Shown one piece after another: positions 25,596-34,088 of a stretch of 64,000 nt of DNA. A model generated the notes under the pieces. It had not been told where the DNA came from. It was given only the letters and a program-made list of their open reading frames with translations, and did no database searches. The position numbers were made by a program, and so were the translations under genes. Source of the DNA: Flavobacteriales bacterium (lineage in GTDB: Bacteria; Bacteroidota; Bacteroidia; Flavobacteriales_F; PHOS-HE28); NCBI GenBank assembly GCA_016712535.1, contig JADJQW010000004.1, positions 496,001 through 560,000 of the forward strand, in the 5' to 3' direction. The first letter of the stretch is position 1. Every line of letters starts with the position of its first letter.

Positions 25596-25648
25596 TCAAC
25601 CGATGGGATGACCAGAAGGCGCTATGGAACAGTTAGCACCGAATAGGC

Positions 25649-26035
25649 TCAATTCGTTGCCAACGCACTCGAGAGCTGGATCGCGGGGATCTCCACCCGG
25701 AATTCGCTGCCATCGGCCGTGCGCCGCATCAGATAAGTGCCATCCATGCGGCCGAAAGCGCCTCGAAGGTCGCAGGCGCTGCTGTACGTGAACTCCTCAC
25801 CGGGAGCCAGGACCGGCGTTTCGCCTACCACGCCGGGCCCTTCCACTTCACGCGGCCCGGCCAGGCTGTCACGGATGATCCAATGCCTGCGCATCAATTG
25901 AACCGTCTCGTTCCCTCGGTTGCTGATCGTGATGCGGTAGCTGAAGATGTGCCGCGCCATCTTCGGGTCGCTGTGCGCCGGCTCGAAGCGCGCGCGCGCC
26001 GAGACCCGGATGCCATGCGTGACCGCGGTGCCCAT
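25649..26035 (-). CDS. apaG: ApaG domain protein
   Basis: 128 aa, the full-length single-domain ApaG (fibronectin-III-like fold). Motifs: VSARARFEPAHSDPKMARHIFSYRI, the glycine-containing VEGPGVVGETPVLAPGEEFTYSS and MDGTYLMRR. In other bacteria it is linked to diadenosine-polyphosphate turnover and divalent cations, with no defined enzymatic activity. Monocistronic as far as the spacing shows. Confidence 0.93.
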   Translation of the reverse strand: MGTAVTHGIRVSARARFEPAHSDPKMARHIFSYRITISNRGNETVQLMRRHWIIRDSLAGPREVEGPGVVGETPVLAPGEEFTYSSACDLRGAFGRMDGTYLMRRTADGSEFRVEIPAIQLSSALATN

Positions 26036-26205
26036 GCCGCATAGTTAACGCTTGGTGCAACCGGATCGTGCTCGGCAAGGCGCTGGTTGCCGCTTCCGCC
26101 TCATCGCCGATGCTTCCCTGCACATCCCGCCTGTTCACAAGTTGGTCGGATCCGGCTGGAGCCGCTCGCCGCATTGCCATAGCATCGCGTGCCGAAGATG
26201 GACCC

Positions 26206-27231
26206 ATGCGCCTGACCACGCTCTTTCTCCTGCTCGCCTCCGCCAATTCAATGGCCCAGTACAGCGGCCCGGAAAGCGTGGAATTCGATGCTGCCGGCGA
26301 CCGATATTTCGTGAGCAACACCAGCGGCGGGGTGATCAAGGTGCGCACGCAGGCCGGCGCAGTGAGCGATTTCGTGACCGTGAGCCCCGCACCTTATGGA
26401 TTGGAATTGCTGGGCAGCGTGCTGTGGGCCTGTTCCGGCGGCACCTTGAAGGCTTATGAGACCAGCATCGCCGCTCTGATCACCACCATCCCGGTCGGGG
26501 GCACCTTCCTCAACGGGCTCACAACGGACGGCACGCACCTCTATGCAACCGACTTCACGGCCAAGCGGATCTTCAAGGTCACACCGCCTTCCACCGTGAC
26601 CACCTTGGTGAGCAATACCGTGTTCACGCCCAACGGCATCGTGTACGATCCGGTCCAGGACCGCTTGGTGGTGGTGGCTTGGGGAAGCAATGCAGCGATC
26701 ACGGCCGTGGACAAGGTGACCGGCGCCATGTCCACGCTCACTACCACCACGCTCACCAACATCGACGGCATCGCGATCGACTGCCTTGGCAATTTCGTGG
26801 TGGCTTCTTGGAGCCCTGACCGCATCACGCGCTACGAACCCACTTTCACGCAGCCGGGAGTCGATCTGGGCGTGACCGGGCTGAACAACCCCGCTGACAT
26901 CGACTTCGACCTCGTGAACAACCGCATTTGCATCCCCAACAGCGGCAATAACACGGTCACGCTCTTCGATGTTGATTGCAGCAGCACGGTGCCGGAGACG
27001 ATCAAGGGGCCAGCCTTGCGCGCCGTGCCCAACCCAACATCGGGACTCATGCGCATCGAGCCGCCGCTCTCTCGCGATGAGCCTTACCTGCTGCTTGATG
27101 CGCGCGGCCTGCTGGTAGGAGGCGGCACGCTCAAGCACGGCGCGCTGCTCGACATCAGTTCGCTCGCCAAGGGCATTTACACCATCGACCTCACGCGCAT
27201 GGGCCAGCGCCTGCGCGTGGTGCGCGAGTAG
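26206..27231 (+). CDS. Secreted beta-propeller (SMP-30/NHL-like) T9SS protein
   Basis: 341 aa from ATG 26206 (signal MRLTTLFLLLASANSMAQ). Residues ~20-265 form short repeated strands of the six-bladed propeller type (FDAAGDRYFVSN, TDGTHLYATDF, VYDPVQDRLVVVAW, DFDLVNNRICIPNSGNNTV). The C-terminal ~75 residues are a type A T9SS sorting domain (VPNPTSGLMRIEP ... SSLAKGIYTIDL). Likely surface-attached or released; ligand unknown. The 170 bp upstream hold no recognisable feature. Confidence 0.82.
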   Translation: MRLTTLFLLLASANSMAQYSGPESVEFDAAGDRYFVSNTSGGVIKVRTQAGAVSDFVTVSPAPYGLELLGSVLWACSGGTLKAYETSIAALITTIPVGGTFLNGLTTDGTHLYATDFTAKRIFKVTPPSTVTTLVSNTVFTPNGIVYDPVQDRLVVVAWGSNAAITAVDKVTGAMSTLTTTTLTNIDGIAIDCLGNFVVASWSPDRITRYEPTFTQPGVDLGVTGLNNPADIDFDLVNNRICIPNSGNNTVTLFDVDCSSTVPETIKGPALRAVPNPTSGLMRIEPPLSRDEPYLLLDARGLLVGGGTLKHGALLDISSLAKGIYTIDLTRMGQRLRVVRE

Positions 27232-27256
27232 GGGCCTCCTGGCCTTTCTTGAACGA

Positions 27257-29611
27257 TCAGTGGAGCACCACGGCACGCTGAGTGCCGATCACCGCGCCGG
27301 TCGAATCAAGCAAGCGCACGGCGTAGGTCCCCGCTGCGACCCCTTCAAGCCCGATGCGCGCTTGTCCGGCTTGCACCGGAACCTCGAGCACGCGCGTGCC
27401 GCGGGCGTCGATCAGATGCGCGATGCCTGTGCGATCGGTGGAGTGGATCCTCAGTTCGAGCGCATCACTTGCGGGATTGGGCCAAAGGCTGAACCCGGCG
27501 CTGGATCCCTGTTCGGCGATCGAACTATTGATCTGCGTGCCGATAACGCGGACGTCATCTAGCCAGAAGCCATCGTGCTCGCGCGCCGAGTTGCTGCTGA
27601 ACGACCAGCGGAGCCAGAGCGGACCACCGCAGAATGCGCCGAGGTCGATCTCATCCAGTGCCCAGCGCGGCATCTGACCATCGATCACCGGTTCGCCCGA
27701 GCCCTGGTCCGGGTAACCGGGGTGAGCGAAACGACCGCACAATGGCGTCCAAGCGGAGCCATCATCGCTTGCGAAGACCTGCACGCCATCGAACTGGCCC
27801 TCGATGTCCCATTTGGCCATGAAGGTGAGCTGCGCCGCCACCGAGTAGCCGAGGTCGATCGGGCTGGCCAGCTCGAGGGTGTTCCCTGTTTGCGGCTCAT
27901 AGAACATGAAGGGCGAATCCGTGATGCAGGCCCCGCCATTCAGCCCAGATGCCGGCTCGATGCCCCAGGAGTCGGAGTTCCAATTCGCCATGCTGCTGCA
28001 ATCGTCGCTGAAGAGCGTCACCTCTTCACCGAACGGCTTGCGCACGTGCTCGGTAACGGACAGCCCGCCATTGCTGATCACCAGATCGTACTCGACCCAA
28101 TCGCCCGGTTGCACGTTGGCGGCGATCGATACCGCGATGGAATCCAGGCGCTCCTCCGGAAGGCCAAGGTCGGTGAAGGTGATCGATGCACCCGCGCTGG
28201 TCACGTTCGCCACCGGCACCACGCTTACGGTGACCGGTCCCTGCTCCATGCCGATTCGCCGGATCGCGAAGCGGGCATGGGAGTTCGCCGATGATAGGAA
28301 GGCAGCGCCGCGATCCTCAACGGTCGCGAGCACCCCGCATAGCTCTGCTGCGCGCAGGTTGTGCCGCACGTTCTCGCGGCAGATCTCCTCGATGCGCCAC
28401 ACCGGCGGCCAGAACCAGTCGGGCGGACCGCCGCATTCGGGCGTGCAGCTCATGATCTTCGGCTTGGTCTGCTGCTCGCCGTACATCCAATCGTCGCTGC
28501 CGCCATTCACCGCATAGTACACCGTCTGGTTGGCAGTGCCGAATCGGTAGCGGTTGTCATGCGTGAGATGCAGGCCGGCCTCTACGAAGTGCGAACTGTC
28601 GGGCGTGTACAGGTCGAAGCCATAGCTCCACGGGTAGATGAACAAGTTGCCATGAGCGTGATAATTGAGGGCCACGCTGAACTCATGCGCATTGCAGAGG
28701 TCGCGGATGGCCTGCGTCTCCGGTTCGGAGAAGGCTGATGGCCCCCGGTACACATCGCTGCTGCTGTTTCCCGAGGATCCTTGATCGTCGATGCCCCAGC
28801 CCTGCGCGTAATTGCGGTTGAGGTCCACGCCGAAGCTGCCGTTGCCATTATCACGTCGGTTCTTGCGCCACATGCCGCCGCCATCGGGATCGGTGGTCGT
28901 ATTGTACACGTAACCATCCGGATTGATGCACGGCACGAAGCAGAGCTCGAAGTGGTCGAGCACGTATGTGGCTTCCTCATCGGTGCCGTAATTCTCGAGC
29001 AGGTGCCACATGAAGAAGATGAGCTGAGAAAGGCTCACCGGCTCGCGCGCATGGTGCAGCGCGGTGTAGAGCAGCTCGGGCTTGTCCTGGTCCGTATCGG
29101 CGTTGTTGCTCATGCGCACCAGGTGGATCGGCCTTCCCTCGTGCGTGGTGCCGATGCTGTCCTTCTCCGTGATCAACTGAGGATACGCCGCGCGCATGGC
29201 ATCGAGCTGGCCCTGCATCTCCTCCCACGTGAAGTAGCCGCCCATGCTTCCGAGCGAGAAGTTCTGCGGCGTTGGGTAGTAGGGCACGGCGTTGCACGAT
29301 TGCCCCCCTCTTGGCGCGATCAAGGGCTCTTCGCGAGCGCGTTCCAGGTAGAAGCTCCGCACGTCAGTGATCAGCTCCTCTATCGGAAAGTTGTGCGCCC
29401 GCGCGATGGCCAGCTCCTGTTCGCTCAGTTCAGCAGTGATCGCGATGCCCGGCTCAACCACCGCGTGATCGATGGCCAGTCCCAGTGCCGCCAGTTGCTC
29501 GATGCCGCCTGCAGGCGAATCGAGCGCGATGCGCGCGCGGGCATAGCGCGGCTGCTGCGCCAGGAGCGAGAGCTGGGCCATCAAGCCGAACAGGAGCATG
29601 GCTGTTCTCAT
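27257..29611 (-). CDS. Secreted M14 zinc carboxypeptidase with T9SS sorting domain
   Basis: 784 aa from ATG 29611 (signal MRTAMLLFGLMAQLSLLAQQ). A propeptide (~20-105) is followed by the M14 catalytic domain (about 125-430) with the zinc pair His187-x-x-Glu190 (HHAREPVS), INPDGYVYN, GVDLNRNYAQGW and the third ligand His in ALNYHAHGN. Further on are a beta-sandwich region with an immune-inhibitor-A/MAM-like part (SSMANWNSDSWGIE ... FWLDDVRVIG, about 560-700) and a type A sorting domain (LWPNPASDALELRI ... GVAAGTYAVRL). It resembles carboxypeptidase T types. Extracellular peptide degradation is the probable role. Confidence 0.92.
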   Translation of the reverse strand: MRTAMLLFGLMAQLSLLAQQPRYARARIALDSPAGGIEQLAALGLAIDHAVVEPGIAITAELSEQELAIARAHNFPIEELITDVRSFYLERAREEPLIAPRGGQSCNAVPYYPTPQNFSLGSMGGYFTWEEMQGQLDAMRAAYPQLITEKDSIGTTHEGRPIHLVRMSNNADTDQDKPELLYTALHHAREPVSLSQLIFFMWHLLENYGTDEEATYVLDHFELCFVPCINPDGYVYNTTTDPDGGGMWRKNRRDNGNGSFGVDLNRNYAQGWGIDDQGSSGNSSSDVYRGPSAFSEPETQAIRDLCNAHEFSVALNYHAHGNLFIYPWSYGFDLYTPDSSHFVEAGLHLTHDNRYRFGTANQTVYYAVNGGSDDWMYGEQQTKPKIMSCTPECGGPPDWFWPPVWRIEEICRENVRHNLRAAELCGVLATVEDRGAAFLSSANSHARFAIRRIGMEQGPVTVSVVPVANVTSAGASITFTDLGLPEERLDSIAVSIAANVQPGDWVEYDLVISNGGLSVTEHVRKPFGEEVTLFSDDCSSMANWNSDSWGIEPASGLNGGACITDSPFMFYEPQTGNTLELASPIDLGYSVAAQLTFMAKWDIEGQFDGVQVFASDDGSAWTPLCGRFAHPGYPDQGSGEPVIDGQMPRWALDEIDLGAFCGGPLWLRWSFSSNSAREHDGFWLDDVRVIGTQINSSIAEQGSSAGFSLWPNPASDALELRIHSTDRTGIAHLIDARGTRVLEVPVQAGQARIGLEGVAAGTYAVRLLDSTGAVIGTQRAVVLH

Positions 29612-29628
29612 GGTCTTCTGTTTGCCGT

Positions 29629-29636
29629 GCAAGGTA
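29629..29636 (-). promoter_or_regulatory. Putative TAnnTTGC promoter box for the carboxypeptidase gene
   Basis: TACCTTGC on the minus strand, 17 nt before the ATG at 29611. Confidence 0.3.
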
Positions 29637-29697
29637 GCCCGGCTCGTGCGCGGCATCCTTCCATTCTCACGCGCGTCTTGGAGCCGAACCGGACCAG

Positions 29698-30246
29698 ATG
29701 GCGCCCTCAGCACCTCGGATCAATGGCATGCGCTTCTCCTGCCCGCAACGCTGGGAGGCCATGCGCTCCCTCCCCGATGGCAACCGCTTCTGCGAATCGT
29801 GCGCGAAGCCGGTGATCGACTTCACTGCTTGGAAGGATGCCGACATGCACGCCTGGTTCGCGGTGCATCCGGACACCTGCGGCCACTTCCGCTTGGAGCA
29901 GGTGCAGCCCGACATGATCGAGTTCACCCTGCCCGCCATGCCGCGGGACCTGATGCGCGGAGCATTCGCGGCCCTGGCGGCCTTGAGCCTGAGCACGGCC
30001 GTGGCCCAGCACGCGCCGAATGAGCCCGCACCAACGGAACAGGTCCCGGTCACGGATCCGGATGCGCGCTTCGGGCCGGGCTATCACGAGGCGGTGGACG
30101 AAGAGCGGTGCTGGATGGAGAAGGATCCCGCACCGGTGGCAGAGCCCATCAAGCGCAGGACCAGGTTGTACCTGTCCAGGCGCTTCCCCTTCGTGCACAA
30201 GGCGCAGATGCGGCGGGGGCGGATCCGGATCACAGGCTACTTCTAA
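29698..30246 (+). CDS. Cys-motif single-pass protein, tandem copy 1
   Basis: 182 aa. The first ~60 residues carry a compact Cys module (RFSCPQRW, then GNRFCESCAKPVIDFTAW) and later HPDTCGHF. I recognise it as the 'C..W..M...GRFC..C.K.V.DFT' domain found at the start of many Bacteroidota membrane proteins; it may bind zinc. A hydrophobic segment (about 88-105, RGAFAALAALSLSTAVA) would leave the Cys module cytoplasmic and the acidic then basic C-terminal part outside. The nucleotide sequence is nearly duplicated in the next gene over the first ~290 bp. ATG 29728 is an alternative start. Confidence 0.75.
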   Translation: MAPSAPRINGMRFSCPQRWEAMRSLPDGNRFCESCAKPVIDFTAWKDADMHAWFAVHPDTCGHFRLEQVQPDMIEFTLPAMPRDLMRGAFAALAALSLSTAVAQHAPNEPAPTEQVPVTDPDARFGPGYHEAVDEERCWMEKDPAPVAEPIKRRTRLYLSRRFPFVHKAQMRRGRIRITGYF

Positions 30247-30326
30247 GGGCTCATGGCAAATGGTCAAGTACGCAAGCAGGCGTCTTCTTCTCGGAGACCG
30301 GTCCGCTATTTTCACCTATTGATGGC

Positions 30327-30869
30327 ATGAGCGATTCCGATTGCACGGATTTCAAGGGCATGCGCTTCTCCTGCCCGAAGCGGTTGGAGGAAATGCGCTC
30401 CCTGCCCGATGGCAACCGCTTTTGCGAATCGTGCGCGAAGCCGGTGATCGACTTCACTGCGTGGAAGGATGCCGACCTGCGCGCGTGGTTCGCGGAGCAT
30501 CCTGACACCTGCGGCCACTTCCGCTTGGAGCAGGTGCAGCCCGACATGATCGAGGTCACCCTGCCCGCCATGCCGCGGGACCTGATGCGCGGAGCATTCG
30601 CAGCCCTGGCGGCCTTGAGCCTGAGCACGGTTTCCGCCCAGCGCGCGCCGACCGATGTGGTTCCCACCGAACAGGTGTCCTTGCAGCGCGGTCAATCACC
30701 AGTGAGTTTTCCGGAGGAGAAAGTGGAGGATGGTGAGCGGTGCTGGGCGGAGAAGGAATCAATCGCCCCCCCTGCAGCTGAGGTAAGGCGTAAGCGCTAC
30801 TACCTCTCGAAGCGCTTCCCTTTCGTGTTCCGGGCGCGCTACCGCGTAATCGGCTGCCCGAGTTTCTGA
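30327..30869 (+). CDS. Cys-motif single-pass protein, tandem copy 2
   Basis: 180 aa. Residues ~11-110 are almost identical to copy 1 (GMRFSCPKRLEEMRSLPDGN, CESCAKPVIDFTAWKDAD, HPDTCGHF, the hydrophobic AFAALAALSLSTVSAQ). After the membrane segment the two diverge, sharing only the ERCW motif and a basic RYYLSKRFPFVF end. Alignable DNA is 29725-30020 versus 30357-30652 (offset 632 bp). The pattern is a recent tandem duplication followed by divergence or recombination of the C-terminal exported half. A TATTTTCA box at 30307-30314 may be its own promoter. Confidence 0.75.
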   Translation: MSDSDCTDFKGMRFSCPKRLEEMRSLPDGNRFCESCAKPVIDFTAWKDADLRAWFAEHPDTCGHFRLEQVQPDMIEVTLPAMPRDLMRGAFAALAALSLSTVSAQRAPTDVVPTEQVSLQRGQSPVSFPEEKVEDGERCWAEKESIAPPAAEVRRKRYYLSKRFPFVFRARYRVIGCPSF

Positions 30870-30939
30870 GCGGGCGACGCCCGGCCGGCGAACGGGCAAG
30901 GCTAAGGTTCGTCTTACTACTCTGTGGTGGACTTCCCGG

Positions 30940-33585
30940 TCAGTCCTTCAATTTCATCACGCGCGAAGTCCACAACAGGCCATTCGTTTTCACGTGAAGC
31001 GTATAGGTCCCAGGCGCCACAGCCGATAGATCGATGGCATGCTGCACGCTCGAAGCGTGTTGCTCGCGCATCGCGGTGCGGCCGCTCCCATCGATCAGCT
31101 CGATGACGACCGCTCCGGTCGATGCGGGCACTTGCACCGTGAGCGCGTCGCGCGTTGGAGAGGGCCACGCCGCGAAGCCTTGTGCGCCGCTTTCATTCAA
31201 GCCCAGCACGGTGATGTTCACCGGCTCGCTCATCGCGCTGCAGCCATTCGCAGCGGTATGCTCTACCGTGTAGTCACCTACTTGGCCGGCCCAGAGCGTG
31301 GGGCCGGTGGCGCCGTTCACCGGTGCGCCATTGAGGTACCACTGATAGCTGGGTCCGTTGCTGCTGGTGAGCAATCCGCCATCGACCATGATAGTGGGTG
31401 TGTTCGGGGCGGTCAGCAGATCGAAGGCGAGCGCATTGCTCGCAGCGCAGCCGGTTGAGGTGGCCGCTGAAACGGTGAGCGGTCCGGTACCGGTGTATTC
31501 AAGTGGATTTCCGGTGGCGCCATTGCTCCATGCATAGGCATCGAATCCGGCTGGAGCGCTCACTTGCACGGTCTCGTTCGAGCACATCCCATCGTCGCTT
31601 GCGGTGATGGTGATCGGCGGCAAGTTCGAATTCACCAGAGCATCGAAGGCATGCACACGGCCATAGCCGAAGCTGTTGTTGGGCAAGGTGCCGGTGAGCG
31701 CATCGCCCCATGCCGAATTGATGATCGCATTGCGCACCTGCTGCCAATCGGCGCTGGGGCATTTCTGCAGGTAGAGAGCAACCACGCCCGCCACCACGGG
31801 TGAGGCCATGCTGGTTCCGCCGTTGCGCACGTGCATGCAGAGCTCGTCCATCTTGTCGGCGTTGGTGCTGCTCCAGTTGCTGATGATCGCCATCGGCGCG
31901 GCCGCCATGGTCACGTCGCCGGGCGCAGCGATGTCGGGCTTGTAGCGATCGTCGCGTGTAGGGCCCATGCTGCTGCCGCTGCTGATGGTGTACGGTTCGA
32001 TGGGCGCGTTGATGTACGCGCCGGCGCAGGGCTGGTATTCTTTCTGGTTCCAGTAGTTGGCGGCGGTGAGCGTTCGTGGCGAGCAGGCCCAGCTATCGAC
32101 GATATGCGAAAGGTTGTCGGGCTGCACGTAGTGCGCCATGGCCGGGTATTCAGCCGGGGTGGGGAAGGGCAGCCCCAGCGGAGCAGCGAGCGCAGGACCG
32201 ATCACATTGCTGGTGGCGGTGGCGGTGGTGAGCGACCAGATGTCGAAGCGGCCGCTGCCGGTGGTCATGAAGCGCCAGAGGTAATCGGCACTGTCGGGAG
32301 AAGCGATGCGCACCTGCATTTGCACCTGGTCGCCTCGTTGCAGGGCGAGGAACTCCACATTGCCCAGCGTGTCGCCGCTGGTGCTGATGAGCGGCTCAAT
32401 GATCGTGGTGCCCAGGTTCTGCGCCAGGTTGTAGAAGTCGGTGCGCTCGCGGAACTGCAGGCTGGGCGTCACGCGGTCGGCGCCGATGGCGTATTGCACG
32501 TTCTCGAATTCATCAAGGTCGGCCCAGAGCTCGAAGAACATGTTGGGGTAGGGGAAGATGTTGAATGAGGATCCGTTGGCGTTGGTGGTGAACCAGGTGA
32601 AGCTCGTGTCCGCATCCACTTGCGTTCGGAGGTGGTATGGGAACTGCGATCCGTTGTTGCCGCCAGCGCACACCAGGAAGCGCCCGCGCCGCGCGGCGAT
32701 CAGGCTGTCAATGAAGAGCGCGGAGGCATCGAGGCCATCATGGGAGCCGCTATAGGTGCCCAAGCTGGCGTTCACCACGGCGGGCTTGCCTTCGGCGTCC
32801 GCGCGGTCGAAGATGTATTTCACGGCATCGGCCACGCGCGCGCGGAAGTCGGAGCCGCTGCTGTACTTCACCACGACCAGGTCGGCGCCGGGCGCTACGC
32901 CCTTGTGCTTGCCGTTGGCGCTTCCATCGCCGGCGCCCGTACCGGTCACGGTGCTTCCATGCACTGATCCATTGAAATCGCTGGCCAGTTGCCCACCGTC
33001 GATCTGAGCCTTGTTCCACTCACGGCCGTATCCGAATTCCGGCGGGGCACCGCTCCCGTCGAGGCCTTGATCCCAGTAGTGCAGCACGCGCGTGGTGTTA
33101 TTGGCGGTGCGGAAGTCCGGATGGTCGATGCCGAGGCCATCATCGATGAAGCCCATGATCACGCCCGTGCCATCATAGCCCTGCGGCAATGGCGACAGGC
33201 CTGCATGCACCTGGTTCACGCGCGCCTTCACGCGCATGCTATCGCCGAGGAAGTTCATCCGGTCGCCGCCCCACTCGAAGCGAACCACTGCGGGATGCTC
33301 GGCCAGCGCGCGCACGTTCGCAACGGGCACACGGGCGCTCACTAAGCGGCCCAAGCTCATCTTCACCTCGCCACCGTGATCACGGAGTGCTTGCGAAACG
33401 GCGTCCACGGCTCCGTTGATGTAGAGGTCGATCATCTCATCCGCAGCGTGCTGAAGGCTGAGGTGATGGTCGAGCAGCAGGTCCATCTTCACACGCTGGG
33501 TGCGCAAGCTCCCAGCCTGTGGTTCCTGTGAGAAGCCCATCGCAGGCATCGCGAGCGCAAGAGTAAGGGTGTACCGGTATGGCAT
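30940..33585 (-). CDS. Secreted S8 subtilase with Ig-like repeats and T9SS sorting domain
   Basis: 881 aa from ATG 33585 (signal MPYRYTLTLALAMPAMGFSQ). After a ~110-residue propeptide the S8 domain shows Asp148 (MGFIDDG), His209 (SVHGSTVTG) and Ser592 (GGTSMASPVVAG). A large insertion (about 310-520) interrupts the domain between His and Ser, as in C5a-peptidase/kexin-like subtilases. Two Ig-like/PKD-type modules (about 640-800, with SYQWYLNGAPV) and a type A sorting domain follow (AWPSPTRDALTVQV ... VAPGTYTLHV). Predicted surface or extracellular protease. TACCTTCG stands exactly 4 nt before the ATG. Confidence 0.9.
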   Translation of the reverse strand: MPYRYTLTLALAMPAMGFSQEPQAGSLRTQRVKMDLLLDHHLSLQHAADEMIDLYINGAVDAVSQALRDHGGEVKMSLGRLVSARVPVANVRALAEHPAVVRFEWGGDRMNFLGDSMRVKARVNQVHAGLSPLPQGYDGTGVIMGFIDDGLGIDHPDFRTANNTTRVLHYWDQGLDGSGAPPEFGYGREWNKAQIDGGQLASDFNGSVHGSTVTGTGAGDGSANGKHKGVAPGADLVVVKYSSGSDFRARVADAVKYIFDRADAEGKPAVVNASLGTYSGSHDGLDASALFIDSLIAARRGRFLVCAGGNNGSQFPYHLRTQVDADTSFTWFTTNANGSSFNIFPYPNMFFELWADLDEFENVQYAIGADRVTPSLQFRERTDFYNLAQNLGTTIIEPLISTSGDTLGNVEFLALQRGDQVQMQVRIASPDSADYLWRFMTTGSGRFDIWSLTTATATSNVIGPALAAPLGLPFPTPAEYPAMAHYVQPDNLSHIVDSWACSPRTLTAANYWNQKEYQPCAGAYINAPIEPYTISSGSSMGPTRDDRYKPDIAAPGDVTMAAAPMAIISNWSSTNADKMDELCMHVRNGGTSMASPVVAGVVALYLQKCPSADWQQVRNAIINSAWGDALTGTLPNNSFGYGRVHAFDALVNSNLPPITITASDDGMCSNETVQVSAPAGFDAYAWSNGATGNPLEYTGTGPLTVSAATSTGCAASNALAFDLLTAPNTPTIMVDGGLLTSSNGPSYQWYLNGAPVNGATGPTLWAGQVGDYTVEHTAANGCSAMSEPVNITVLGLNESGAQGFAAWPSPTRDALTVQVPASTGAVVIELIDGSGRTAMREQHASSVQHAIDLSAVAPGTYTLHVKTNGLLWTSRVMKLKD

Positions 33586-33589
33586 GGCA

Positions 33590-33597
33590 CGAAGGTA
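33590..33597 (-). promoter_or_regulatory. TACCTTCG promoter box 4 nt from the start codon
   Basis: Minus strand TACCTTCG-TGCC-ATG. With a -7-centred box this places transcription start at or beside the A of ATG, i.e. a leaderless mRNA. Confidence 0.5.
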
Positions 33598-33604
33598 TCG
33601 GCGT

Positions 33605-34078
33605 TCAGGGCGCGCATAGCCCGGCATGATCCGGGATCTCCACCACGAATTCCACGCTTCCCTTGGAATGGTCGATCCGGCAGCAGTAATGCCGTATGCC
33701 ATTGGTGACGATGAGCCAATTCACCTTGAATACGGTGTTGTAGCGTGCGGCCTGCTCGAACACCGCTTGTGCCACCGCCACGCCGGGCGCCTTGCATTCC
33801 ACGATGGCCACGGGCCTGCCATCGGGTGCATGCACCAAGATGTCGGCGCGCTTGCTCAGGCCGTTCAGCGTGAGCTGCCGCTCCACGGCGATCAGCGAGG
33901 CGGGGCAGCCCTTGTCGTGGATCAGGAAGTTGATGAAGTGCTGTCGTACCCATTCCTCGGGCAACAGCGCCACCCACTTGCGCCGGATCGGATCGAACAC
34001 CTGCCCCCCATCAGCGCCATGCCTAGTTTTGACCCCGTGGTCGGGCAGCGCCAACGAAGGTGATCCCGATCCGCTCAT
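33605..34078 (-). CDS. Orphan type I restriction HsdR N-terminal-like nuclease-fold protein
   Basis: 157 aa. Matches the HSDR_N family of stand-alone ~150-aa proteins: FDPIRRKWVALLPEEWVRQHF, then the PD-(D/E)xK-like core SKRADILVHAPDGRPVAIVECKAP with Asp, Glu and Lys in place, and a QAARYNTVFKVNWLIVTNG segment. No HsdM or HsdS genes are nearby, so it is not a complete restriction system. Start ATG 34078 was chosen because the homologous N-terminus (LALPDHGVKTRH) follows it. Divergent from the AMP nucleosidase gene with only 10 bp between starts. Confidence 0.82.
   Translation of the reverse strand: MSGSGSPSLALPDHGVKTRHGADGGQVFDPIRRKWVALLPEEWVRQHFINFLIHDKGCPASLIAVERQLTLNGLSKRADILVHAPDGRPVAIVECKAPGVAVAQAVFEQAARYNTVFKVNWLIVTNGIRHYCCRIDHSKGSVEFVVEIPDHAGLCAP
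34024..34031 (+). promoter_or_regulatory. Consensus TAnnTTTG box for the AMP nucleosidase gene
   Basis: TAGTTTTG, a perfect consensus match, lies inside the start of the divergent HsdR-like gene and 57 nt before the GTG start at 34089. Confidence 0.4.
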
Positions 34079-34088
34079 CCCTGCAAAA

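Noticed and set aside
26036..26205. Possible tRNA or small RNA in the 170-bp gap before the propeller gene
   Set aside because: No cloverleaf, no conserved T-loop GTTCRANNC and no terminator could be found by eye.
30870..30939. CGGGCGACGCCCG hairpin as terminator between the Cys-motif gene and the subtilase
   Set aside because: The stem has a 1-nt loop and no T-run; it is likely a chance GC palindrome.
33605..34078. A type I restriction-modification system
   Set aside because: Only an HsdR N-terminal-like protein is present; there is no methylase, specificity subunit or helicase domain nearby.
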